The notes below the pieces were generated by a model. That model was not told the DNA's origin and ran no database searches. It was given only the letters and a program-made list of their open reading frames with translations. A stretch of DNA of 64,000 bases, taken from contig JBNJGD010000012.1 in assembly GCA_051747425.1 (NCBI GenBank), positions 9,337 through 73,336 of the forward strand. The letters are read 5' to 3'. The stretch is from HTCC5015 sp051747425. GTDB lineage: Bacteria; Pseudomonadota; Gammaproteobacteria; HTCC5015. The position numbers and the translations under genes are program-made. Shown here piece after piece: positions 1 through 6,881 of the stretch (the stretch's first letter is position 1; every line of letters starts with the position of its first letter).

Positions 1-2
1 TG

Positions 3-971
3 AATCGGGCGTCTTTGACAGTTCGTCTGGCTCGTCGGCTTCAGGCTTTGCCGCTGTGGCTGTTTCAGTTTGTGGAGTGGCCTTTTGTCTGGCTGTGGGG
101 GCGGCGGGAGAAGTCCAGTCAGTCGCTGTTTTTGCTGGCGTTGCCTCGCAGTGGGTCTACGGCGACTTATCAGGTGATTTGTCATGGGCTCGATGTTCAG
201 TATCTGTCTAACCTCTGGAATCTGTTGTATCAGCTGCCGCTGCTGGGTGGTTGGTTGTCTGCCCGTCGTTCGCGTCGCCACCAATCCACTTTTCAGTCGC
301 AACACGGTTTTGTCCCGGGGCTGGATGGGCCTGCAGAGGGTTTGAGGTTTTGGCGCTGGTGGCTGGACTGTGGTCTTTCGGATGAGAGCACCCGGTCGAT
401 GCCTGCCAAAGTGCTTCAGCGGCGTGTTGGCTATTTGAATCGAGTGCTGGACACTTTAACCCGTCACGGGCGACCTTTTGTCAGTGCCTATTTGGGGCAT
501 GTGTTGGTGCCGGATCGTTTGCATAAGGCCTTTGAGGGCGCTGCCTTGATACGGTTGCAGCGGGACCCCGTTTCCAATGCCTTGTCATTGTTGAAGTCCG
601 TTCGCTCCGGGCCGGGGGCGTGGTTTTCCGTAGTCCCTGAGGAATGTGCCGGGTTGGAAAGTGCCAGTGAGCATGAGCGAGTGGCGGCGCAGGTCTATTG
701 GTTAAACCGCCGACTGGATGAGGCCGCCTGTCAAACGGACATGCTCACGGTGCGTTATGAGACGCTGTGTCAGAATCCGGCCGATGAACTGGCGCGCATT
801 CAGTCCTGGTGCCGTAAAAGGGGCATTGAAGTGGAGGGCAAGTGGCCGTTGCCGGAGCGGTTCAATTTCAATGTGGCCGATGTCGAAAACGATCCGGACG
901 CCCACAAAATTCATCAGGCCTTCAGCCTTCTGGAAGAACGCCACGGGAAATTAAAGGGGCCTGCCAGATGA
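3..971 (+). CDS. Sulfotransferase family protein, open to the window edge
   Basis: Predicted PAPS-dependent sulfotransferase, here likely to sulfate a surface polysaccharide or its precursor. Counting from the in-window TTG at 15, a 5'-phosphosulfate-binding loop LPRSGST lies at residues 43-49, and a later segment RLQRDPVSNALSL resembles the 3'-phosphate-binding region. The frame stays open to the edge: bases 1-2 are TG followed by AAT, so the true start may be an NTG codon beginning one base before the window, or further upstream. The stop overlaps the next start as ATGA (968-971), so the two genes are translationally coupled. The specific substrate cannot be told. Confidence 0.8.
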   Translation, partial: NRASLTVRLARRLQALPLWLFQFVEWPFVWLWGRREKSSQSLFLLALPRSGSTATYQVICHGLDVQYLSNLWNLLYQLPLLGGWLSARRSRRHQSTFQSQHGFVPGLDGPAEGLRFWRWWLDCGLSDESTRSMPAKVLQRRVGYLNRVLDTLTRHGRPFVSAYLGHVLVPDRLHKAFEGAALIRLQRDPVSNALSLLKSVRSGPGAWFSVVPEECAGLESASEHERVAAQVYWLNRRLDEAACQTDMLTVRYETLCQNPADELARIQSWCRKRGIEVEGKWPLPERFNFNVADVENDPDAHKIHQAFSLLEERHGKLKGPAR

Positions 972-1579
972 GTGCTTTGCGTTTATCCCCTTTTCAGGCG
1001 TTTCTGAAGCGTTCCTTTGATTGCCTGGTGGCTTTGCTGGGTTTGCTGGCGGTTTGGTGGTTGATCCTGTTGGCCTGGCTGGGCGCCAGTTGGGATACGC
1101 GCAGCAATGGTTTTTTTGTTCAGGAGCGCGTGGGCCGTGGCGGCCGTCTTTTTCGCGTGGTCAAGATCAAGACCATGCGCCCCTCACGCGAGCTGACTTC
1201 GACGGTGACGGCCAGTGGCGATCCGCGTATCACGCCCCTGGGGCGCTTCTTTCGCAAAACCAAGATTGATGAACTGCCCCAGTTGTGGAATGTCTTGTTG
1301 GGGCATATGAGTTTTGTCGGTCCACGGCCGGATGTGCCGGGTTTTGCTGACCGCCTGGAAGGCGAAGAGCGGGCCATGCTGAATATCCGGCCCGGCATCA
1401 CCGGCCCGGCCACCCTCAAGTATCGCGATGAGGAAGCGCTGTTGGCTTCAGTGGACGATCCCGAGGCCTACAATCGAGAGGTGATCTGGCCCGACAAGGT
1501 GCAGATCAACCTGGGTTACATCCGCCACTGGTCCCTCTGGCGCGACTTGCGCTACATCTTGGAGACTGTGCTGGGCTGA
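968..1579 (+). CDS. PglC/WcaJ-type phosphoglycosyl transferase (initiating sugar transferase)
   Basis: Transfers a phospho-sugar from a UDP-sugar to undecaprenyl phosphate on the cytoplasmic side of the inner membrane, the first step of glycan assembly. The protein has 203 residues, the size of the small monotopic PglC class, lacking the N-terminal membrane domain of WcaJ. It has a single hydrophobic re-entrant segment (about 17-40), the conserved GFFVQERVGRGGRLFRVVKIKTM region (48-70), the catalytic DELPQ (D101-E102), SFVGPRP and RPGITG. I chose the ATG overlapping the upstream stop; the frame continues upstream but that stretch lies inside the sulfotransferase. With the next two genes it fits a UDP-bacillosamine-like pathway (inference). 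Confidence 0.9.
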   Translation: MSALRLSPFQAFLKRSFDCLVALLGLLAVWWLILLAWLGASWDTRSNGFFVQERVGRGGRLFRVVKIKTMRPSRELTSTVTASGDPRITPLGRFFRKTKIDELPQLWNVLLGHMSFVGPRPDVPGFADRLEGEERAMLNIRPGITGPATLKYRDEEALLASVDDPEAYNREVIWPDKVQINLGYIRHWSLWRDLRYILETVLG

Positions 1580-1654
1580 TTTGTTTAACTTGTCGGGATC
1601 CTCGGATGAATTCCGGTTAAGTGTGCCAAAAAGAGTGATTTTTGGGGCAGGCCC

Positions 1655-1684
1655 GTGAAATTGGCGGGCATCAGGTTATATAAT
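1655..1684 (+). promoter_or_regulatory. Candidate sigma-70 promoter for the aminotransferase gene
   Basis: A perfect TATAAT (1679-1684) is preceded at 18 bp by GTGAAA (1655-1660, 4/6 match to TTGACA). It lies in the 172-bp gap after the sugar transferase, and the predicted transcript would start about 60 bases before the ATG at 1752. Confidence 0.45.
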
Positions 1685-1751
1685 GACCGCCAGTGCCGTT
1701 GGGCGACGGCTGCAGTTGAATAATAATGACAAGGAAATTGGGAGCAATACC

Positions 1752-2933
1752 ATGAGCACGGGCGCTTTTTCACCCTGGCCAAGCTTTACTCAGGAAGAGG
1801 CCGATGCGGTACAGCGCGTCCTCTTGTCCAATAAAGTCAATTACTGGACCGGCCTTGAGGGCCGCGCCTTCGAGCGGGAGTTTGCCCACTTTGCCGGCAC
1901 CGAACACGCCATTGCCCTGGCCAATGGCACCCTGGCACTGGATCTGGCCCTGGTGGGGCTGGGCATCGGCCCCGGGGACGAGGTGGTGGTCACTCCACGC
2001 ACCTTTTTGGCCTCCGCCTCCTGCATTGTCAATGCGGGCGCCACCCCGGTGTTTGCCGAGGTGGACGCCGATAGCGGCAATATCACCCCAGAAACCGTGT
2101 CCGCCGTATTGAGTGACAAAACCCGCGCGATTATCGCCGTGCACCTGGCCGGCTGGCCCTGCGAGATGGACGGCCTGATGGCCCTGGCCGAAGGGCGTGG
2201 CCTGTATGTGATAGAGGACTGTGCCCAGGCCCACGGCGCCCGCTACAAGGGCCGACCGGTGGGCGGCCTGGGGCATGTGGGTTGCTGGAGCTTCTGTCAG
2301 GACAAAATCATGACTACCGGCGGCGAGGGTGGCATGGTCACCTGCAACGACCGCGATCTGTGGTCGCGTATGTGGTCCTACAAGGACCACGGCAAGAGTT
2401 GGGAGGCGGTCTATGAACGCGAGCATCCGCCGGGTTTCCGCTGGCTGCACGAAAGTTTTGGTACCAACTGGCGTATGACTGAGATGCAGGCCGCCATTGG
2501 ACGCATCCAGCTGGGTCGGATGGATGACTGGCATGCTCGCCGAGTGGCTAATGCCCGCCAGATTTTCGAGACTTGCGCCCGCTCCCCCTTGTTTCGCGTG
2601 CCAGAGGTGCCGTCACACATCGACCACGCCTTCTACAAAGGCTATGTCTATGTGCGCCCCGAGGCGCTGCCCGAGGGCATGGAGCGCGATGGGTTGGTGC
2701 AGTCGTTGCAGGGTGAGGGGGTGCCTTGTATGAGTGGCACCTGTTCCGAGGTGTATTTGGAAAAAGCCTTTGAAAACAGTGGGCTGGTGCCAGACGAGCG
2801 GCTTGGCGTGGCCCGCGAGCTGGGAGAAACCAGTATTATGTTTATGCTGCACCCTACGCTAACATCAGAAGAACTCTCGGCCTGGTGCGATACCGTCGGG
2901 CGAGTGGCACAGGCGCTGGAGCAAGCGGCGTAA
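1752..2933 (+). CDS. DegT/DnrJ/EryC1/StrS-family sugar aminotransferase
   Basis: PLP-dependent aminotransferase of 393 residues that converts a UDP-4-keto sugar to the 4-amino sugar (PglE/PseC/WbpE type). The PLP lysine is K185 in SFCQDKIMTTGGEGGMV, and the aspartate region VIEDCAQAHGA lies near 153-163. The frame is open upstream to 1683, but the ATG at 1752 has a GGGAG-like ribosome site (AATTGGGAGC) and begins where family members begin. It lies just before the 4,6-dehydratase gene that would make its substrate. Substrate specificity is inferred from context only, and I see no acetyltransferase gene in this part of the window. Confidence 0.88.
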   Translation: MSTGAFSPWPSFTQEEADAVQRVLLSNKVNYWTGLEGRAFEREFAHFAGTEHAIALANGTLALDLALVGLGIGPGDEVVVTPRTFLASASCIVNAGATPVFAEVDADSGNITPETVSAVLSDKTRAIIAVHLAGWPCEMDGLMALAEGRGLYVIEDCAQAHGARYKGRPVGGLGHVGCWSFCQDKIMTTGGEGGMVTCNDRDLWSRMWSYKDHGKSWEAVYEREHPPGFRWLHESFGTNWRMTEMQAAIGRIQLGRMDDWHARRVANARQIFETCARSPLFRVPEVPSHIDHAFYKGYVYVRPEALPEGMERDGLVQSLQGEGVPCMSGTCSEVYLEKAFENSGLVPDERLGVARELGETSIMFMLHPTLTSEELSAWCDTVGRVAQALEQAA

Positions 2934-2974
2934 CCACACACGGGCTGCCCGAATAACGAAACAAGGAAACAGCG

Positions 2975-4900
2975 ATGAAACAGTTTCTTAAAGGGCTGAC
3001 ACAATTACCCCGCTGGCAAAAAATGGCGGTGCTGCTGGGTTTTGATGGCCTGGCGCTGTTGCTGGCCGCCATGCTGGCCTATGTGTTGCGCCTGGACAAA
3101 ATCTCGCTGGTGTTGTTGCAGGAAGATACCCTGTTGCTGGCCGCCGCCGGTGCGGCCACTTCGCTGGGCGCATTTTACTACCTGGGCCTGTACCGGGTGG
3201 TGGTGCGCTTCGCTGGTCAGCGACTTTTGAAGGTGGTGATCAGCGGTTCTCTGGCCGGTGGTCTGGTGATGGCGCTGGTCAGTTACTTTGGGCAGCTGTA
3301 CATGCCTCGCTCCATTCCCTTTCTATACACTCTGGTGGCGGTGGTCTTGGTGGTGGGCGGCCGATTGTTGGCCCGGGGATTGCTGCTTGGCGCCTATAGC
3401 AGCCAGGGTCGTACACCGGTGGTGATCTACGGCGCGGGCGCCAGTGGCCAGCAGTTGCTGGCGGCCCTGCGCCAGACTGGTGGATACAGTGTGGTGGGCT
3501 TTGTCGATGACGACCCCGAACTGTGGAACCGCGAGGTGGCCGGGGTGCGCGTGTATCCGCCCACGGCCAAGCGCTTTGAGAAATTGCGCGATTTCGGCGT
3601 GGAGGAAGTGCTGCTGGCCATGCCTTCGGCCCGCCGCAGCGAACGCCGTCAGGTGTTGGGGCGACTGGAGCCCTATCCCTTCTATGTGCGCACCGTGCCC
3701 GGCGTTGAAGCTTTCTTGAATGGCGACTTCAGCGCCGACCAGCTTCAGGAGGTCAGTCTGGAGGATTTGCTGGGCCGCGATCCGGTGCCCGCCGAACCCG
3801 AGCTGTTGGCCCAGTGTATCCGGGGCAAAACCGTCCTGGTTACCGGCGCCGGCGGTTCCATTGGCTCCGAACTCTGCCGCCAGGCTCTGCAGCAGGGGGC
3901 TAAAACTTTGTTACTGCTGGATGCCTCGGAGTTTGCGCTCTACCAGGTGGAGCGCGAGCTGGGGGCGCTGGTCGGCGAAGGGCAGCAGTTGGTGGCGCTT
4001 TTGGGCAGCGTTTCTGATCAGCGCCGGGTGGGGCGGGTTTTTGATGCCTACACCATCGACACCGTCTACCACGCCGCCGCCTACAAGCATGTGCCTCTGG
4101 TGGAGGCCAATCCGGGGCAGGGGATTGCCAACAACACCTTCGGCACCCAGGTGGTGGCCGAGGCCGCCGACAGCCACGGTGTGAAGCACTTTGTGCTGAT
4201 TTCCACCGACAAGGCGGTTCGGCCCACCAATGTCATGGGCGCCAGCAAGCGCCTGGCCGAACTGGTGCTGCAGGGGCTGCACGCCCGGGGCAGCGATACG
4301 GTGTTTACCATGGTGCGCTTTGGCAATGTGTTGGGCTCCTCCGGCTCGGTAGTGCCGCTGTTTCGTCAGCAAATTGCCGACGGCGGGCCGGTGACCGTCA
4401 CCCACCCCGAGATTACCCGCTTTTTCATGACCATCCCCGAGGCGGTGGAACTGGTGATCCAGGCCGGCGCCATGAGTGGCGGCGGCGAGGTGTTCGTGCT
4501 GGATATGGGCGAGCCGGTGCGCATCGTCGACCTGGCCCGCCGCATGATCCAGCTCAGCGGGCTGGAGGTGCGCGACCAGAATCACCCCGAGGGCGATGTG
4601 GAAATCGTCTTTACCGGCCTGCGGCCGGGGGAAAAGCTCTACGAGGAGCTGCTGATTGGCGAGAAGGTCTCGCCCACCCGCCACAGCAAAATCCTTCAGG
4701 CCCGGGAGGAGTGGCTGCCCTGGAGCCGGCTGATGGAATCGCTGGAGCGCATTGATGCCGCTCTGGTCCGTGAGGACTACGCCCAGACCCGCGCCCTGCT
4801 GCTGGAAGTCGTCAATGGCTACCGCCCCGGGGAGGCGCTGGGCGATGCGCTGTGGAAAACCGGCGAGTTTCGGGGCGATAATGTCACAAAAATCCAGTAA
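2975..4900 (+). CDS. FlaA1/CapD/WbpM-type nucleoside-diphosphate-sugar 4,6-dehydratase
   Basis: Membrane-anchored UDP-GlcNAc 4,6-dehydratase of the large (641 aa) class typified by PglF and WbpM. Four N-terminal hydrophobic segments (about 15-125) are followed by a Rossmann-like linker domain (about 145-280), then the SDR catalytic domain with the NAD-binding VTGAGGSIGSE (about 288-298), AAYKHVPLVE (about 366-375) and STDKAVRPTNVMGASKR (about 408-424). The start has an AAGGAA ribosome site and lies 41 bp after the aminotransferase. The product would be the UDP-4-keto-6-deoxy sugar used by that enzyme, and the 203-aa phosphoglycosyl transferase would load the final aminosugar onto the lipid carrier. 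Confidence 0.9.
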   Translation: MKQFLKGLTQLPRWQKMAVLLGFDGLALLLAAMLAYVLRLDKISLVLLQEDTLLLAAAGAATSLGAFYYLGLYRVVVRFAGQRLLKVVISGSLAGGLVMALVSYFGQLYMPRSIPFLYTLVAVVLVVGGRLLARGLLLGAYSSQGRTPVVIYGAGASGQQLLAALRQTGGYSVVGFVDDDPELWNREVAGVRVYPPTAKRFEKLRDFGVEEVLLAMPSARRSERRQVLGRLEPYPFYVRTVPGVEAFLNGDFSADQLQEVSLEDLLGRDPVPAEPELLAQCIRGKTVLVTGAGGSIGSELCRQALQQGAKTLLLLDASEFALYQVERELGALVGEGQQLVALLGSVSDQRRVGRVFDAYTIDTVYHAAAYKHVPLVEANPGQGIANNTFGTQVVAEAADSHGVKHFVLISTDKAVRPTNVMGASKRLAELVLQGLHARGSDTVFTMVRFGNVLGSSGSVVPLFRQQIADGGPVTVTHPEITRFFMTIPEAVELVIQAGAMSGGGEVFVLDMGEPVRIVDLARRMIQLSGLEVRDQNHPEGDVEIVFTGLRPGEKLYEELLIGEKVSPTRHSKILQAREEWLPWSRLMESLERIDAALVREDYAQTRALLLEVVNGYRPGEALGDALWKTGEFRGDNVTKIQ

Positions 4901-4920
4901 AGGGCGCACGGGGCGTTGTG

Positions 4921-4949
4921 TGGACAATGCCCGCTAATTCCTTGATAAT
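4921..4949 (+). promoter_or_regulatory. Candidate sigma-70 promoter for the outer-membrane barrel gene
   Basis: TGGACA (4921-4926, 5/6) and GATAAT (4944-4949, 5/6) are separated by 17 bp. The predicted transcript starts near 4956, giving a short leader of about 36 bases before the start at 4992. It lies in the gap after the 4,6-dehydratase, suggesting the barrel gene can be expressed independently. Confidence 0.5.
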
Positions 4950-4991
4950 CTGGCAAATCGCTAACTGGCCACTCTGCTGTGGAGCATGAAT

Positions 4992-6194
4992 ATGATGAAA
5001 AAATGGATTGATACAAAGCTGATTGGATTCGGTGCACTGGTACTTGTTTGTGGCAGTGCCGGCGCCGAGCTGAAAGACCCGGGCTCTGTCGATGCGGGTG
5101 CGTTTAAGCTCACCCCCACGGTGACAGTGGGCATGGGTTACGACGACAACATCAACACCACCGAGTCCGACGAGACCGAGGCCAATGTGTTTACCTTGGC
5201 CCCCGAGTTGCTGGCGGAAACCGAGATTGCCAACCACACACGGATCACGCTGGGTGCGGGTGGCGAGAAGGGCGCCTACGCTGGCGAGGCCAACAACAAC
5301 TACTACGACTACCACTTTGACGCGGGCGTCTCCACACGCTTTAACCGCAGCAACGAAGTGGCTCTGGATTACGGCTATGACCGCGGCCACGACGAAGTCG
5401 GCGGCGTGGGCAGTTCCGGTGCCAACACCCCGGACGAGTACCGCGTCAATCGCGGCGGCCTCTACTACACTCTGGGCAGCGACGAGACCGTCGGCCGCCT
5501 GGAGCTGGCGCTGACCTCCGAAGGCAAGCGCTACACCACCAACCTGCCGGCCACCGCCTCGCGGGATCTGGACAAGAACGCCGTGTCGCTGACTGGCTAC
5601 TTCGAAGTCGCGCCGCGCACGGAACTGCTGTTGCAGGGCATCCAGCGCGAGAACGACTTCATTATTGAAGACGATCTGGACGCCGACGACACTGTGGGCT
5701 ATGCGGGTGTCAAATGGGAGGCCACTGGCCAGACCACCGGTACCGCCAAGATCGGTTCGCAGGTCAAGGAATTTGATGCCGGTGGCGACACCGACAAAGT
5801 GGCCTGGGACATCGGCGTCGAGTGGAAGCCGCGCAGCTACTCCACCTTTACCGCCAACCTCAGCAGCGATATCGGCGACGGTAACAGCGTAGCCGGAAAT
5901 CGCATCTGGGCCGCGGTCGAGCGCGAGACCCTCGCACTTGGCTGGATTCACGACTGGATGGATCATGTCCAGACCACGGTGAACCTCTCCAACATGAACG
6001 AGGCTTACCTCGGCGGCGCCAACGACCAGGTTGAGGCGGACACGCTCAAACTGGATGCCGGCTTTGCCGTTCAGGCCGAGCGCAACCTGACTATTACCGG
6101 CAAGATCGGTCACGAGGATCGCGACTCCGATCGTGCCAGCGATACCTACACCCGCAATACCTTCCTGGTGTTTGGCGCTGAAATCGGTATTTAA
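4992..6194 (+). CDS. Outer-membrane beta-barrel protein of the polysaccharide cluster
   Basis: Predicted secreted outer-membrane barrel of about 400 residues, resembling the BBP2/EpsL-like barrels that accompany polysaccharide export systems. It has a signal peptide ending near GSAGA and then alternating amphipathic strands rich in Asp, Asn, Tyr and Thr up to the end, closing with an aromatic-rich strand (NTFLVFGAEIGI). Of three clustered ATGs (4986, 4992, 4995), 4992 sits 7 bases after GGAG (4981-4984); the ATG at 4986 is only one base away and is unlikely. An intrinsic terminator follows immediately. The role (secretin-like conduit or glycan binding) is inferred from position. Confidence 0.75.
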   Translation: MMKKWIDTKLIGFGALVLVCGSAGAELKDPGSVDAGAFKLTPTVTVGMGYDDNINTTESDETEANVFTLAPELLAETEIANHTRITLGAGGEKGAYAGEANNNYYDYHFDAGVSTRFNRSNEVALDYGYDRGHDEVGGVGSSGANTPDEYRVNRGGLYYTLGSDETVGRLELALTSEGKRYTTNLPATASRDLDKNAVSLTGYFEVAPRTELLLQGIQRENDFIIEDDLDADDTVGYAGVKWEATGQTTGTAKIGSQVKEFDAGGDTDKVAWDIGVEWKPRSYSTFTANLSSDIGDGNSVAGNRIWAAVERETLALGWIHDWMDHVQTTVNLSNMNEAYLGGANDQVEADTLKLDAGFAVQAERNLTITGKIGHEDRDSDRASDTYTRNTFLVFGAEIGI

Positions 6195-6219
6195 ACCTTG
6201 CGCCCTGGCGCGCAACGAT

Positions 6220-6251
6220 GAGGCCACAATTTTGTGGCCTCGTTTGTTTTT
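6220..6251 (+). terminator. Intrinsic terminator between the barrel gene and the Wza-like gene
   Basis: A perfect 10-bp stem, GAGGCCACAA / TTGTGGCCTC (6220-6241), is followed by GTTTGTTTTT. The T-run ends only 12 bases before the next start codon (6264), leaving no room for a promoter between them. Confidence 0.8.
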
Positions 6252-6263
6252 ATGAGGGCAATC

Positions 6264-6872
6264 ATGTTTCGCAAGTGGATCACTGCTGTGCTTTTCGCCC
6301 TGGCTCTGGCGGGCTGCGCCAGCCAGGGACAGCCGGGCAGTGGTTTGGCGCCCTCGGGGGGGCAGGACGATGTCGCCACCGAGGATGGCGATGTCGCCGT
6401 TGAACGCGCCCTGCGCTCGGGTTACAAGCTGGGCGCTGGCGACCTGATCCGCGTGCATGTCTTCGGCGAGGAGGAGCTCTCCAGCGAAGTTCGCCTGACC
6501 GACGCCGGCAGCTTTTCCTACCCCTTCCTCGGCGAGATCAACGCCCGGGGCCTGACCATCTCCGAGTTGCAGGAAGTGGTAACCGAGGGCCTTAAGGGCG
6601 ACTTTTTGGTCGACCCCAAAGTCACCATCAGTATCGTCGAGTACCGCACTTTCTTCGTCAATGGCGAAGTCCGGGAGCCCGGCGGCTACCCTTTCCAGCC
6701 CGGCCTGACCATCCGCAAGGCGATTGCCCTGGCCGGTGGTTTTTCCGAGCGCGCCTCGCGGGAAAAGGTGCTGGTGATTCACGACAGCGGGCCGGCCGAG
6801 GAAGTGGTCAGCGAGTTGTCGGCTACCGTCTTGCCGGGTGACATTATCACTGTGGAAGACAGTTTCTTTTAG
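6264..6872 (+). CDS. Wza-like polysaccharide export lipoprotein (Poly_export + SLBB)
   Basis: Predicted outer-membrane lipoprotein forming the export channel for the polysaccharide. The 202-residue product starts with a lipoprotein signal peptide (lipobox LALAGC), then a polysaccharide-export domain (YKLGAGDLIRVHVFGEEELSS onward) and one SLBB-like domain (FFVNGEVREPGGYPF). It is shorter than E. coli Wza (379 aa) because it has a single SLBB repeat and no C-terminal helix, as in many exporters paired with a separate barrel. The ATG at 6264 is chosen for GAGGG (6254-6258) 5 bases upstream and for the signal peptide. The Wzc-like gene follows after 9 bp. Confidence 0.9.
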   Translation: MFRKWITAVLFALALAGCASQGQPGSGLAPSGGQDDVATEDGDVAVERALRSGYKLGAGDLIRVHVFGEEELSSEVRLTDAGSFSYPFLGEINARGLTISELQEVVTEGLKGDFLVDPKVTISIVEYRTFFVNGEVREPGGYPFQPGLTIRKAIALAGGFSERASREKVLVIHDSGPAEEVVSELSATVLPGDIITVEDSFF

Positions 6873-6881
6873 GATTTGAGC

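Noticed and set aside
842..1579. Longer form of the phosphoglycosyl transferase starting at 842
   Set aside because: The extra 42 codons lie inside the sulfotransferase gene in another frame and have no membrane or catalytic features; the ATG at 968 overlaps the stop in the typical ATGA manner.
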